In this document: positions 27,927-37,158 of the stretch, one piece after another
Numbering within the stretch: position 1 is the stretch's first letter
Layout: each line of letters begins with the position of its first letter
From: an uncultured Aquitalea sp.
GTDB lineage: Bacteria; Pseudomonadota; Gammaproteobacteria; Burkholderiales; Chromobacteriaceae
Reading direction: 5' to 3'
Assembly: GCF_945957525.1 (NCBI RefSeq)
Contig: NZ_CAMFLA010000005.1
Coordinates: 1 to 64,000, forward strand
Length of the DNA: 64,000 nucleotides
Notes under the pieces: generated by a model
What the model saw: only the letters and a program-made list of their open reading frames with translations
The model's database searches: none
Told to the model about the DNA's origin: nothing
Translations under genes and position numbers: made by a program

Positions 27927-28886
27927 ATGGCCCACTCCCGCATTCTCGGCACGGGCAGCTATCTGCCCGCCAATGTGCTCACGAATGCGATGCTGGCCGA
28001 GCGCGTGGAAACCAGTGACGAATGGATTGTTTCGCGCACTGGCATCCATGCCCGCCACATCGCCTCCGATGAGGAAACCACCAGCGACCTCGCGCTGAAA
28101 GCGGCTCAGGCCGCCATCAGCAACGCCGGGATCGACAAGGGCGAGATCGACCTGATCATCGTCGCCACCACTACCCCCGACATGGTATTCCCCAGCACGG
28201 CATGCCTGCTGCAGGAAAAACTGGGCATTCCCGGCTGTCCCGCCTTTGACGTGCAGGCGGTGTGCGCCGGTTTCATGTTTGCGCTGACCACCGCTCACAA
28301 CTACATCCGCACCGGCATGGCCAAAAAGGCTTTGGTCGTGGGGGCGGAAATCATGTCGCGCGTGCTGGACTGGGAAGATCGCCGCACTTGCGTGCTGTTT
28401 GGCGATGGCGCCGGCGCCGTGGTGCTGGGCGAGTCCGACGAGCCTGGCATCCTGCACGCCAAGCTGGCCGCCGATGGCCGCTACAAGGACATTCTGAATA
28501 CTCCTGCGCAGATTTCCGGCGGCAAGATTCAGGGCATGCCTTATCTGCACATGGATGGTCCGGCGGTATTCAAGTTCGCCGTCAAGGCGCTGTCCGACAT
28601 CGCCGGCAAAACGTTGGCCGAAGCCGGCGTGCCGCAGGACGATGTGGACTGGCTGGTGCCGCACCAGGCCAATTTGCGCATCATTGAATCCACCGCCAAG
28701 CATCTGGGCTTGCCGATGGAGCGCGTCATCGTTACCCTGCCGCAGCAAGGCAATACCTCCGCCGCTTCCATCCCGCTGGCGCTGGACGCCGCGGTGCGCG
28801 ATGGCCGCATCCGGCGCGGCCAGACCGTGCTGCTGGAAGGCATAGGCGGTGGTTTCGCCTGGGGCGCAGTGCTGTTGCGCTACTGA
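27927..28886 (+). CDS. fabH: 3-oxoacyl-ACP synthase III
   Basis: A 319-residue condensing enzyme starting fatty acid elongation from acetyl-CoA and malonyl-ACP. The catalytic triad is complete: Cys113 (VQAVCAGF), His246 (VPHQANLR) and Asn276 (QGNTSAAS). The N-terminus [13 protein letters not shown] and [12 protein letters not shown] are characteristic. A GTTGGCCGAAG copy at 28613 encodes Leu-Ala-Glu. It lies between plsX and fabD in the fab operon. Confidence 0.97.
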   Translation: MAHSRILGTGSYLPANVLTNAMLAERVETSDEWIVSRTGIHARHIASDEETTSDLALKAAQAAISNAGIDKGEIDLIIVATTTPDMVFPSTACLLQEKLGIPGCPAFDVQAVCAGFMFALTTAHNYIRTGMAKKALVVGAEIMSRVLDWEDRRTCVLFGDGAGAVVLGESDEPGILHAKLAADGRYKDILNTPAQISGGKIQGMPYLHMDGPAVFKFAVKALSDIAGKTLAEAGVPQDDVDWLVPHQANLRIIESTAKHLGLPMERVIVTLPQQGNTSAASIPLALDAAVRDGRIRRGQTVLLEGIGGGFAWGAVLLRY

Positions 28887-28953
28887 TCACACCCGGCGGG
28901 GCGCTTGCAGCGGCCCGCCGATTATCATTCCGTTGTTGTCACGGAGACTGTCT

Positions 28954-29883
28954 ATGGCGTTTGCCTTTCTCTTTCCCGGTCAGGGCTCGCAAAGCCTGAA
29001 GATGATGGATGGCTTTGCCAACCTGCCGGTGGTAAAGCATACCTTCGATGAAGCTTCCGCCGTGCTGGGCGTGGACCTGTGGGCCATGCTGCAGGCCGAC
29101 AGCGCCGACGAGATCAATGCCACCGTCAATACCCAGCCCATCATGCTGTCCGCCGGCGTGGCCACTTATTTGGCCTGGCAGGAGCTGAACGGCGTGCAGC
29201 CGGCCGTCGTGGCCGGTCACAGCCTGGGTGAGTACACCGCACTGGTGGCTGCCGGCGCCTTGCCGTTTGCCGAAGCCGTGAAGCTGGTGCGCCTGCGCGC
29301 TGAAGCGATGCAGAGCGCCGTGCCTGCCGGTGTGGGCGCAATGGCCGCCATTCTCAACCTGGCGGACGACGATGTCCGCGCCGCCTGCGCCGAAGCTGCG
29401 CAGGGCGAGGTGGTGGAGGCGGTCAATTTCAACTCCCCAGGTCAGGTTGTCATTGCCGGCAACAAGGCCGCCGTCGAGCGCGCCATGGAAGCCTGCAAGG
29501 CGCGCGGCGCCAAACGCGCGTTGGCGCTGCCGGTATCGGTGCCGTCGCACTGTTCTCTGATGAAGCCGGCCGCCGACAAGTTGGCCGAAGCGCTGCAGTC
29601 GGTGCACATCAACCTGCCGGCCATCCCGGTGTTGCACAATGCCGACGTGGTGAGCCACGCCAGCGCAGACGCTATTCGCGACGCGCTGGTGCGCCAGCTG
29701 TACAGCCCGGTGCGCTGGACGGAAACCATTCAGAAGCTGGCCGGCGACGGCATTGTGTCCATGGCCGAATGCGGCCCCGGCAAAGTGCTGGCTGGTCTGG
29801 CCAAGCGCATTGACGGCAACGTCAAATGCCTCGCGCTGACCGATGAGGCTGCCCTGCAGGCCGCTCGCGAAGAGCTGAACTGA
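28954..29883 (+). CDS. fabD: malonyl-CoA:ACP transacylase
   Basis: A 309-residue enzyme moving malonyl from CoA to ACP. FLFPGQGSQ opens the fold, the nucleophile is Ser90 in GHSLGEYT, and His199 in SVPSHCSLM completes the dyad. ATG 28954 is chosen because it starts exactly at the domain and follows CGGAG. It carries GTTGGCCGAAG at 29580 (Leu-Ala-Glu). Confidence 0.97.
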   Translation: MAFAFLFPGQGSQSLKMMDGFANLPVVKHTFDEASAVLGVDLWAMLQADSADEINATVNTQPIMLSAGVATYLAWQELNGVQPAVVAGHSLGEYTALVAAGALPFAEAVKLVRLRAEAMQSAVPAGVGAMAAILNLADDDVRAACAEAAQGEVVEAVNFNSPGQVVIAGNKAAVERAMEACKARGAKRALALPVSVPSHCSLMKPAADKLAEALQSVHINLPAIPVLHNADVVSHASADAIRDALVRQLYSPVRWTETIQKLAGDGIVSMAECGPGKVLAGLAKRIDGNVKCLALTDEAALQAAREELN

Positions 29884-29951
29884 TCTATGCCGACCCGGCG
29901 GCGCCGGGTCGACCGGCCGGCTTGACCGGCCCATTACAAGGAGTGAGACAT

Positions 29952-30689
29952 ATGAGTCTGCAAGGCAAAGTGGCTCTGGTGACCGGCGCATCGCGCGGCA
30001 TCGGCGCAGCCATCGCCGACGCGCTGGCCGCCGACGGCGCGCTGGTGATCGGCACCGCCACTTCGGAATCCGGCGCGGCCGCCATTCACGAGCGCCTGTC
30101 CGCCAAGGGCGGCGCTGGCCGCGTGCTGAACGTGACCGAAGACGGCGCGATCGAAGCGCTGGTGGACGCCATCGAGAAAGAATTCGGCGCGGTCACCATT
30201 CTGGTGAACAATGCCGGCATCACCCGCGACGGTCTGCTGATGCGCATGAAGGACGACGACTGGGACGCCATCATGGACACCAACCTCAAGTCGGTGTTCA
30301 AGGCGTCCAAGGCCGTGATGCGCGGCATGATGAAGGCCCGCTGGGGCCGCATCGTCAACATCGCTTCCGTGGTGGGCGCGATGGGCAATGCCGGTCAGGC
30401 CAACTACGCCGCCGCCAAGGCGGGCATCATGGGCTTCACCAAGTCCATGGCGCGTGAAGTGGGCAGCCGCAATATCACCGTCAACTGCGTGGCGCCGGGC
30501 TTTATCGATACCGACATGACCCGCGCGCTGCCTGAAGCGCAACGCGAGATGCTGGTGGGTCAGATCGCCCTGGGCCGTCTGGGCGATGCCGGCGATATCG
30601 CCGACGCCGTGGCCTTCCTGTCGTCTGATCGCGCTGCCTACATTACCGGTCAAACCTTGCATGTAAACGGCGGGATGTTGATGCCTTAA
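29952..30689 (+). CDS. fabG: 3-oxoacyl-ACP reductase
   Basis: A 245-residue NADPH-dependent reductase of the short-chain family. Cofactor motif TGASRGIG is at 12-19, NNAG near 87, and the catalytic set is Ser139, Tyr152 and Lys156. ATG 29952 follows AAGGAG. It comes before acpP, separated by a 251-bp regulatory gap. Confidence 0.97.
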   Translation: MSLQGKVALVTGASRGIGAAIADALAADGALVIGTATSESGAAAIHERLSAKGGAGRVLNVTEDGAIEALVDAIEKEFGAVTILVNNAGITRDGLLMRMKDDDWDAIMDTNLKSVFKASKAVMRGMMKARWGRIVNIASVVGAMGNAGQANYAAAKAGIMGFTKSMAREVGSRNITVNCVAPGFIDTDMTRALPEAQREMLVGQIALGRLGDAGDIADAVAFLSSDRAAYITGQTLHVNGGMLMP

Positions 30690-30940
30690 AGCCAGTTCTC
30701 GATCTGCTGCGCGTTGGCGATGCGGCGTTGAAAACGACTTCGGAATGTTTATTTGTGCTGTGTAAACTCCGCTTCCTCAGCCGTTTTTGCCTTGTATCGC
30801 CCTGGCTTGCAAGATCGTGAACACGCTCTTAAGCCCCTTCTCGTGTATAAAGACGAGATTTAGGTGGGCTACTCTAATTTTTTTTTGTAGAATAGTCGGG
30901 TTTTGTTATCCCGAATCAGAAAGGTCAAGGGTTAAAACAA
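30690..30940 (+). promoter_or_regulatory. upstream region of acpP
   Basis: 251 bp without a gene, much more AT-rich than its surroundings, with an oligo-T tract and a TAGAAT hexamer (30888-30893) that could be a -10 with a weak -35. A dedicated promoter is expected because acyl carrier protein is needed in large amounts. AGAAAGG lies ahead of ATG 30941. Confidence 0.4.
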
Positions 30941-31180
30941 ATGGAAAATATCGAAGCGCGCGTTAAAAAGATCGTTGCCGAACAACTGGGCGTGAACGAA
31001 GCCGAAGTGAAACTGGAATCTTCCTTCGTTGACGATCTGGGCGCTGACTCCCTCGACACCGTTGAGCTGGTTATGGCTCTGGAAGAAGAGTTCGAGTGCG
31101 AAATCCCGGACGAAGAAGCTGAAAAGATCACTACCGTTCAGCAAGCCGTGAACTACGTCAGCGCTCACCTGAACAAGTAA
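30941..31180 (+). CDS. acpP: acyl carrier protein
   Basis: A 79-residue acidic four-helix carrier for growing fatty acids. The 4'-phosphopantetheine attaches to Ser37 in [12 protein letters not shown]. Codon use is strongly biased to preferred codons, as for an abundant protein. A terminator-like hairpin follows the stop, before fabF. Confidence 0.98.
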   Translation: MENIEARVKKIVAEQLGVNEAEVKLESSFVDDLGADSLDTVELVMALEEEFECEIPDEEAEKITTVQQAVNYVSAHLNK

Positions 31181-31198
31181 TTCATTCAGGTTCACAGG

Positions 31199-31243
31199 AC
31201 CTCTGCGTGGTGCAGCCATGGCTCGCCGGCAGAGGTTCTTTTG
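31199..31243 (+). terminator. terminator/attenuator between acpP and fabF
   Basis: ACCTCTGC (31199-31206) pairs with GCAGAGGT (31229-31236), followed by TCTTTTGTT. The loop contains a further palindrome, AGCCATGGCT. Partial termination here would yield an abundant short acpP mRNA and less fabF. Confidence 0.65.
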
Positions 31244-31343
31244 TTAAGAGGATTCCAAACGGGCGTTTGAGTTGTCATCAAACTCCAACGCAAGTCGTGG
31301 AATCATCGGGAGACTGCCCTCCCACCTCTCACGGAGATTCTTC

Positions 31344-32585
31344 GTGTCCAAACGCAGAGTTGTAGTAACCGGCCTGGGCCACGTGGCTCCCGTCGGCAAT
31401 GATGTCGCCACCGGCTGGGCCAATTTGCTGGCCGGCAAGAGCGGCATCGGCAAAATTACCCGATTCGACGCCAGCGACCTGGCCTGCCAGATTGCAGGCG
31501 AAGTCAAAGACTTCGACATCAGCCAGTACATTTCGCCCAAAGAAGCGCGTCGCAGCGACGTGTTCATCCATTACGGCATCGCCGCAGCCTTGCAGGCCGT
31601 GACCGATTCCGGTCTGGATGACATGCCGGGTCTGGACAAGACCCGCGTCGGCGTGAATATCGGTTCCGGTATCGGCGGCCTGCCGCTGATCGAGGATACC
31701 GGCGTTGATCTGATCAACGGCGGTCCGCGCAAGATTGGCCCGTTCTTCATTCCGGGTTCGCTGATCAACCTGATCGCCGGTCATGTATCCATCATCAAGG
31801 GATATCAAGGCCCGTCGTACGGCATCGTGTCCGCCTGCACCACCGGCGCGCACTGCATCGGCGACGCCGCGCGCATCATCCAGTATGGCGATGCCGACGT
31901 GATGGTGGCGGGCGGTGCGGAAGGTGCGATCTCCCGTCTGGGCATTGGCGGTTTCGCCGCCATGAAGGCGCTGTCCACCCGCAACGACGATCCGGCTACC
32001 GCCTCCCGTCCGTGGGACAAGGGCCGCGACGGCTTCGTGATGGGCGAGGGCGCCGGCGTGCTGGTGCTGGAAGAGTATGAGCACGCCGTGAAGCGCGGCG
32101 CGCGCATCTATGCGGAGCTGATCGGCTTTGGTATGAGCTCCGACGCGCACCACATCACTGCGCCCAACGCGGAAGGTCCGGCTCGCGGCGTCATCAACGC
32201 GCTGCGCGATGCCGGCATCAACGCCGACCAGGTGCAGTATGTGAACGCGCACGGCACATCCACCCCGCTGGGCGACGCCAACGAAACCAACGCGCTGAAA
32301 ATCGCCCTGGGCGATCACGCCAAAAAGGTAGCTGTGAACTCGACCAAGTCGATGACCGGCCACTTGCTGGGCGGCGCGGGCGGCGTGGAGGCCATCTACT
32401 CCATCCTGGCCGTGTACAACCAGGTATCTCCGCCCACCATCAACCTGCACGAGCAGGATGTGGAAAGCGGTTGCGATCTGGACTACGTGGCCAACACCGC
32501 GCGCGACATGAAGATCGACATCGCCATCTCCAACTCCTTCGGATTTGGCGGCACCAACGGCACGCTGGTCTTCAAGCGCGTTTGA
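31344..32585 (+). CDS. fabF: 3-oxoacyl-ACP synthase II
   Basis: A 413-residue elongating condensing enzyme. The nucleophile is Cys165 in [12 protein letters not shown], with histidines in [12 protein letters not shown] and [15 protein letters not shown]. It starts at GTG 31344 ([11 protein letters not shown]), which follows ACGGAG; the upstream in-frame ATG at 31272 would add 24 residues not typical of the family. It closes the fab cluster ahead of a terminator at 32623. Confidence 0.96.
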   Translation: MSKRRVVVTGLGHVAPVGNDVATGWANLLAGKSGIGKITRFDASDLACQIAGEVKDFDISQYISPKEARRSDVFIHYGIAAALQAVTDSGLDDMPGLDKTRVGVNIGSGIGGLPLIEDTGVDLINGGPRKIGPFFIPGSLINLIAGHVSIIKGYQGPSYGIVSACTTGAHCIGDAARIIQYGDADVMVAGGAEGAISRLGIGGFAAMKALSTRNDDPATASRPWDKGRDGFVMGEGAGVLVLEEYEHAVKRGARIYAELIGFGMSSDAHHITAPNAEGPARGVINALRDAGINADQVQYVNAHGTSTPLGDANETNALKIALGDHAKKVAVNSTKSMTGHLLGGAGGVEAIYSILAVYNQVSPPTINLHEQDVESGCDLDYVANTARDMKIDIAISNSFGFGGTNGTLVFKRV

Positions 32586-32622
32586 TGACCACAGGCGGTC
32601 GCCTGAAGTCATTGACACCACG

Positions 32623-32657
32623 AACCGCTGCGATACACTCGCGGCGGTTTTCTTTTG
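32623..32657 (+). terminator. terminator of the fab cluster
   Basis: AACCGCTGCG, loop ATACACT, CGCGGCGGTT with one G-U pair, then TTCTTTTG. It lies 37 bp after the fabF stop and before pabB. Confidence 0.75.
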
Positions 32658-32679
32658 TCTTGCCGCTGCGCCTACTGCC

Positions 32680-33969
32680 ATGTTCACCACCCGACTCGAC
32701 TACCTGCCCGACCTGCTGGCGCTGCACGCCGCCCACCGTGAAGCGCTGCCTTATCTCCTGATGTCCTCGGGCGACCAGGGCTGGGACATGCTGTTTGCCC
32801 AGAGCGAACGCACCGTCTACCGCGAAGGCGAGGGCGAAGCCTTTCTGGACGCACTGCGCGCCTTGCCGCTGCAGCCGGCGGCGAGGCGCGCAGATGTGCC
32901 ATTCATTGGTGGCTGGTTTGTATATCTTGCTTACGATTTGCTGTCGCATTTCGAAACCACCGTCCCTGCCGCTTTGCCCGACAGTTTTCCGCTGGCGGCC
33001 CTCTCTCGCGTGCCGGCGGCGGTGCTGATAGATCGGCGCGAGCAACAGGCCTGGGTGGTGGCGGAAACCGAAGCCGACGGTGAGGAGCTGTTGCGCAAAA
33101 CTCACCGCGCCGAGGCCTTCAGCGCACAACCGGTCGCCATTGCCGCACTGGAGGAAGACCCGCCGCACTGGTATACCGACGCCGTGCTGCGGCTGAAAAA
33201 CTACATCTATGAAGGCGATGTGTTCCAGGTGAACATTTCGCGTGGTTGGCGCGCAACCTTGGCCGAAGGCCTGCGCGCTACCGACCTCTTTGCCGCGCTG
33301 CGGCGCGCCAATCCGGCGCCGTTTTCCGCGCTGGCCGATTTGGGCGAGGCGCAGATTGTCAGCTCTTCGCCGGAACGGCTGGTGCGGGTGCGCGACGGTG
33401 TGGCCGACACCCGTCCCATCGCCGGCACCCACCCGCGCTCACCCGACCCGGCGGAAGACGCCGCGCTCAAAGAGCGGCTGATCAGCAGCGTCAAGGAACG
33501 CGCCGAGCATGTGATGCTGATCGATCTGGAGCGCAACGATCTGGGCCGCATCAGCCAGCCCGGCAGCGTGGAAGTGGATGAGCTGATGGCGGTGGAAAGC
33601 TACGCCTTTGTCCATCACATCGAATCCAACATCCGCGGCCGCCTGCGGGACGGGGTTGGCCCGGCCGACGTCATTCGCGCACTGTTTCCCGGCGGCACCA
33701 TTACCGGCTGCCCCAAGGTGCGCACCATGCAGATCATCCGCGAGCTGGAAAACAGCGCCCGCCGCGCATATACCGGCAGTCTGGGTTACATCAACCGCGA
33801 CGGCAGCATGGACCTCAACATCCTGATTCGCACCTTCATGCAAGAAGGCGACAAGCTGCGCTTCCGCGCCGGTGGCGGCATCGTGGCGGATTCCGACCCG
33901 GAACGCGAATTGCAGGAAACCCGCCACAAGGCGCGCGGCCTGTTGCGCGCGCTGGGCGTGCAGCAATAG
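32680..33969 (+). CDS. pabB: aminodeoxychorismate synthase component I
   Basis: A 429-residue chorismate-binding enzyme that aminates chorismate for p-aminobenzoate and folate synthesis. Family motifs are IYEGDVFQVNISR, RPIAGTHPRS, LIDLERNDLGRI, FPGGTITGCPKVR and AYTGSLGYI. The KxTP-like signature of anthranilate synthase is replaced by the PIAGT form, and pabC lies downstream, which favours PabB over TrpE. Start ATG 32680 matches the family N-terminus; an extension overlaps the fabF terminator. Confidence 0.93.
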   Translation: MFTTRLDYLPDLLALHAAHREALPYLLMSSGDQGWDMLFAQSERTVYREGEGEAFLDALRALPLQPAARRADVPFIGGWFVYLAYDLLSHFETTVPAALPDSFPLAALSRVPAAVLIDRREQQAWVVAETEADGEELLRKTHRAEAFSAQPVAIAALEEDPPHWYTDAVLRLKNYIYEGDVFQVNISRGWRATLAEGLRATDLFAALRRANPAPFSALADLGEAQIVSSSPERLVRVRDGVADTRPIAGTHPRSPDPAEDAALKERLISSVKERAEHVMLIDLERNDLGRISQPGSVEVDELMAVESYAFVHHIESNIRGRLRDGVGPADVIRALFPGGTITGCPKVRTMQIIRELENSARRAYTGSLGYINRDGSMDLNILIRTFMQEGDKLRFRAGGGIVADSDPERELQETRHKARGLLRALGVQQ

Positions 33970-33976
33970 CTCCGCC

Positions 33977-34432
33977 ATGTGGACGATGGCCCCCTGTGAT
34001 CCGACCGCGCCTGAGGCGCAAGCCCTGCTGACCGATTTGAGCGCCGCTTTGCGCGCCATCACCGGCAGCGGGGGCGAGGCCTCGTTCCGGGCGGAGGACA
34101 TGCGCGGCGAAGGCGCATTGTTCTTGCTGGCGCGCGATGCCAACGGCGCACCCGCGGGTTGCGGCGCGATTCGCCCTCTGGCTGGCCGCATGGCGGAACT
34201 CAAGCGCATGTATGCCGCACCCGGACAGGCCGGGCTGGGATCGGCCCTGCTGTCGCAACTGGAAACAGAGGCGGCGCGCATGGGCTATCGCTGCCTGTAC
34301 CTGGAAACGCGCCGCGTCAATCAGCGAGCCGTGCGTTTTTATCGCCGGCACGGCTATCGGCTGACCGCCAATTTCGGCCGCTATGCCGGCCGCGCCGAGG
34401 CGGTGTGCTTCATGAAGGAGTTGTCATGCTGA
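33977..34432 (+). CDS. GNAT-family N-acetyltransferase
   Basis: A 151-residue acetyltransferase with the acetyl-CoA pattern AELKRMYAAPGQAGLGSALL (about 73-92; here AGLGSAL is the pyrophosphate loop) and the final NQRAVRFYRRHGYRL motif. Substrate unknown. It is tightly inserted between pabB (8 bp) and pabC (7-bp overlap), so it is made together with the folate enzymes. Confidence 0.85.
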   Translation: MWTMAPCDPTAPEAQALLTDLSAALRAITGSGGEASFRAEDMRGEGALFLLARDANGAPAGCGAIRPLAGRMAELKRMYAAPGQAGLGSALLSQLETEAARMGYRCLYLETRRVNQRAVRFYRRHGYRLTANFGRYAGRAEAVCFMKELSC

Positions 34433-35244
34433 TCAACGGACAGTCGGGCGAGCATATTGCCGCGCAGGATCGCGGGCTGGCTTACGGCGATGGCGTGTAC
34501 CGCACGCTGGAGTGCCGCTTCGGCGAACCCTTGCTGTGGTCTTACCAGTGGGCAAGGTTGGCCGAAGACGCGGCGCGCTTGCGTTTGCCGGCGCCGGACG
34601 AGGCGCAACTGCTGGACGAGCTGGCGCGGGAGGCCGGCGCGCTGCCGCGCGCGGTGGCCAAGATTGTGCTGACGCGCGGCGTGGGCGCGCGCGGTTACGC
34701 CATTCCGGAAGCAGCATTGCCGACGCGCATCGTCAGCGCTGCGCCTTGGGCGGGTTATCCGTCAGCCTTGGCCGAAGAGGGTGTGCGCGTGCGCTGGTGC
34801 GACACCCTGCTGGGCTGCCAGCCGGCGCTGGCGGGCATCAAGCATCTCAATCGGCTGGAAAACGTGCTGGCGCGCTCTGAGTGGCGCGACGAAGCCATCC
34901 GCGAAGGCCTGATGCGGGATACGCGCGGCCTGGTGATTGAAGGCACCATGAGCAATCTGTTTTTGATCGAGGGCGAGTCGCTGCTGACGCCCCGGCTGGA
35001 TCAGAACGGCGTCAGCGGCATGGCGCGCGCCTGGTTGCTGGATACGGCGGCGCGTTTGGGCGTGCCTGCGGCCGAGGCGGATATCACCCCGCAGCGACTG
35101 CTGGCGGCGGACGGGCTGATGCTTTGCAACAGCCTGATTGGCATCTGGCCGGTAGCGGCGCTCGGGAGTGAATGGCGCGCTGCGCCGCATCCCCTGTGCC
35201 GTCACCTGCAGGACGAGTGGCGGCTGGCGATTATGCTCAAGTAG
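34426..35244 (+). CDS. pabC: 4-amino-4-deoxychorismate lyase
   Basis: A 272-residue PLP fold-type IV enzyme splitting aminodeoxychorismate into p-aminobenzoate and pyruvate. QDRGLAYGDGVYRTL, the PLP lysine Lys139 in GIKHLNRLEN, and VIEGTMSNLFLIEG are the diagnostic motifs. It overlaps the GNAT gene by seven bases. The usual next gene, mltG, is absent; a disrupted small gene follows instead. It contains one GTTGGCCGAAG (34557) and one near copy (34768). Confidence 0.94.
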   Translation: MLINGQSGEHIAAQDRGLAYGDGVYRTLECRFGEPLLWSYQWARLAEDAARLRLPAPDEAQLLDELAREAGALPRAVAKIVLTRGVGARGYAIPEAALPTRIVSAAPWAGYPSALAEEGVRVRWCDTLLGCQPALAGIKHLNRLENVLARSEWRDEAIREGLMRDTRGLVIEGTMSNLFLIEGESLLTPRLDQNGVSGMARAWLLDTAARLGVPAAEADITPQRLLAADGLMLCNSLIGIWPVAALGSEWRAAPHPLCRHLQDEWRLAIMLK

Positions 35245-35347
35245 GACTGAACCGGCTTGGCAGCCGTTACGACTGGTTGCGGCAGGGGGCACCCCCATTT
35301 GCTTATGGGGCGCATATGAGCATGAAGTCTCGATGTGAGGAGATGCT

Positions 35348-35734
35348 TTGATTCACCGGACCGGAAAGGGCTATTTGGCCCTGGCGCTTCCCGTCGCGAT
35401 AGCGTCAGTGGGGTGTGCCATCAATGAATTTGTGTTTCATAGACGATTGTCTGACGAGCGCATCTCAAGTGACTCGTTGCTGGGCTCCGCGTTTATTTTG
35501 TAATTGCTGATTAACCGGTTTCCTGAGCTGCGTATGAGAGAGCTGCAAAGCGGCCAATCGAAGAGCGCCCCCTCATCGGCTAGCTTTGGCAAAGTCGAGA
35601 CCACTGCCGAGCGCATTGGCCGCTTTCTGAAAGCGAAGCGGTCTGTACCACATACGTTTATTTGGGTGCCGCTCAGTCTCTACCCGTTCATCTGGGGAGG
35701 TATTGGCCTGTGGCAGATGATTTCGCTGCGATAA
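35348..35734 (+). pseudogene. small two- or three-helix membrane protein interrupted by a TAA codon
   Basis: A good ribosome site GAGGAG (35337-35342) precedes TTG 35348. The frame runs 51 codons (GKGYLALALPVAIASVG forms a helix), meets TAA at 35501-35503 in the middle of a second hydrophobic stretch (LLGSAFIL*LLINRF), then stays open in the same frame for 77 more codons to 35734. The second part contains HTFIWVPLSLYPFIWGGIGL, another membrane segment. One nonsense change in a gene of about 129 codons explains this better than two adjacent genes. Alternatives are two separate peptides (with restart at TTG 35504 or ATG 35534) or stop readthrough. Confidence 0.55.
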
Positions 35735-35892
35735 GGGGTAGGCCCAAGCCGACAGGTGTTGAGGCCTACGGGTAAAGTCGCGCGGGCTGATGATTTTACC
35801 TATTTGGAAGCTTTTCACTCACTGGGCTCGGTAGGTATAAATGGGCTCCGGGCCTAGTGGCGCGTCCGGCCAGCAAACGCAAGCAGCCGCAC

Positions 35893-36162
35893 TCAGTCGG
35901 TATCGACAAACCACTCCTCGTGCCGCTCCCCTTCCAGTAGCGGCATCATCGACCCGGCCGCCTCGCGCAGCGCTTCGGCAAACCCGCTGTCTGTCGGCAC
36001 ATCGCGGTAGATTTCCATCCAGGTATGCGGATCGTCGCGACGGCGCTGCAAGACCGCTTGTACGTCCCAGATCGCCAGCTGCGCCTGTTGCGCCGCAAAT
36101 GCCGCCTTCAGCGCAGCCCCGTCGGCCTGCGAGCGGTAATAAACATAAAGATGGCAAGCCAT
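35893..36162 (-). CDS. DUF4936 family protein
   Basis: An 89-residue protein beginning MACHLYVYYRSQ, with RDDPHTWMEIYRDV and the tail ERHEEWFVD, which fits the DUF4936 family of small betaproteobacterial proteins. Function unknown. ATG 36162 follows AAAGGA. It diverges from tyrA across about 100 bp; a longer antisense frame through tyrA is a shadow. Confidence 0.7.
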   Translation of the reverse strand: MACHLYVYYRSQADGAALKAAFAAQQAQLAIWDVQAVLQRRRDDPHTWMEIYRDVPTDSGFAEALREAAGSMMPLLEGERHEEWFVDTD

Positions 36163-36264
36163 GTTTTCCTTTCCGGCCAAAGCGCGTTGCGCAGCGTCAA
36201 AATCGCTTATGATAGACGTTTGCCGAAACGGCGTGGAATAGCGCAGCCATAGGGAAAGGGGAGC

Positions 36265-37158
36265 GTGGTGCAGCAGGGAATTGCCACTCTGGTGGTGGTG
36301 GGTGTGGGGCTGATCGGCGGTTCGTTCGCCTTGTCCTTGAAGCGGGCGGGGCTGGTGGGCCATGTCATCGGCGTGGGCCGCACCCGCGACAACCTGTTGC
36401 GCGCGCTGGAACTGGGCGTGGTGGATGAAATCAGCCAGGACCTGGCCGCTGTCGCCCCTCGCGCCGACGTTGTCCTGCTGGCCTCGCCGGTTGGCCAGAT
36501 GGGGCGGCTGATGCAGTCCATGGCCGGCAAACTGCCGGCTCACGCCATCGTCACCGATGCCGGCAGCACCAAGAGCGATGTCGCCGCGCTGTTTCGCCAG
36601 TTTCTGCCCGATCATCTTCCCCGTTGTGTGCCGGCGCACCCCATCGCCGGCTCCGAACTCTCGGGCGCCGCCGCCGCCCAGTACGGCCTCTACGAAAAAC
36701 GCAAGGTAGTGCTGACCCCGCTGCCGGAAACCGAAGAAGACGCCTGCGAAGGCATTGCCGCCTTGTGGCGCGCATGCGGCGCGGTCATCCACCGCATGAG
36801 CCCCGCCGAGCACGACGCCGTGTTCGCCACGGTCAGCCACCTGCCGCACCTGCTGGCTTTTGCCTATGTGGGCATGGTGGCCGGCAAGGACGACGCCCAG
36901 CGGTGTTTCGATTTTGCCGCCACCGGTTTTCGCGATTTCACCCGCATTGCCGGCGGTCACCCGGAGATGTGGCGCGATATCAGCCTGGCCAACCGCGAGG
37001 CGTTGCTGGTAGAGCTGGAGCGCTTCCGCCAGCAACTGGACACCATCACCCAACAGGTGCGCGACAGCAACGAAGCCGGCCTCGCCGACAGTTTCGACAA
37101 GGCTCGCGCCGCCCGCGTGGCCTGGCATCAGAAATTCCTGCGCGAAGGACAAACATGA
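36265..37158 (+). CDS. tyrA: prephenate dehydrogenase
   Basis: A 297-residue NAD-dependent enzyme making 4-hydroxyphenylpyruvate for tyrosine. Rossmann motif VGVGLIGGSFALSLKRAG is at 12-29; TDAGSTKSDV, VPAHPIAGSE and VSHLPHLLAF follow. No chorismate mutase or ACT domain is attached, so it is the short monofunctional form. It starts at GTG 36265 after AAAGGGGA. The stop overlaps the SDR gene as ATGA. Confidence 0.94.
   Translation: MVQQGIATLVVVGVGLIGGSFALSLKRAGLVGHVIGVGRTRDNLLRALELGVVDEISQDLAAVAPRADVVLLASPVGQMGRLMQSMAGKLPAHAIVTDAGSTKSDVAALFRQFLPDHLPRCVPAHPIAGSELSGAAAAQYGLYEKRKVVLTPLPETEEDACEGIAALWRACGAVIHRMSPAEHDAVFATVSHLPHLLAFAYVGMVAGKDDAQRCFDFAATGFRDFTRIAGGHPEMWRDISLANREALLVELERFRQQLDTITQQVRDSNEAGLADSFDKARAARVAWHQKFLREGQT

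Noticed and set aside
31272-31343. Upstream ATG extending fabF by 24 residues
   Set aside because: The extension is not family-like; GTG 31344 starts at the conserved [11 protein letters not shown] with a ribosome site.
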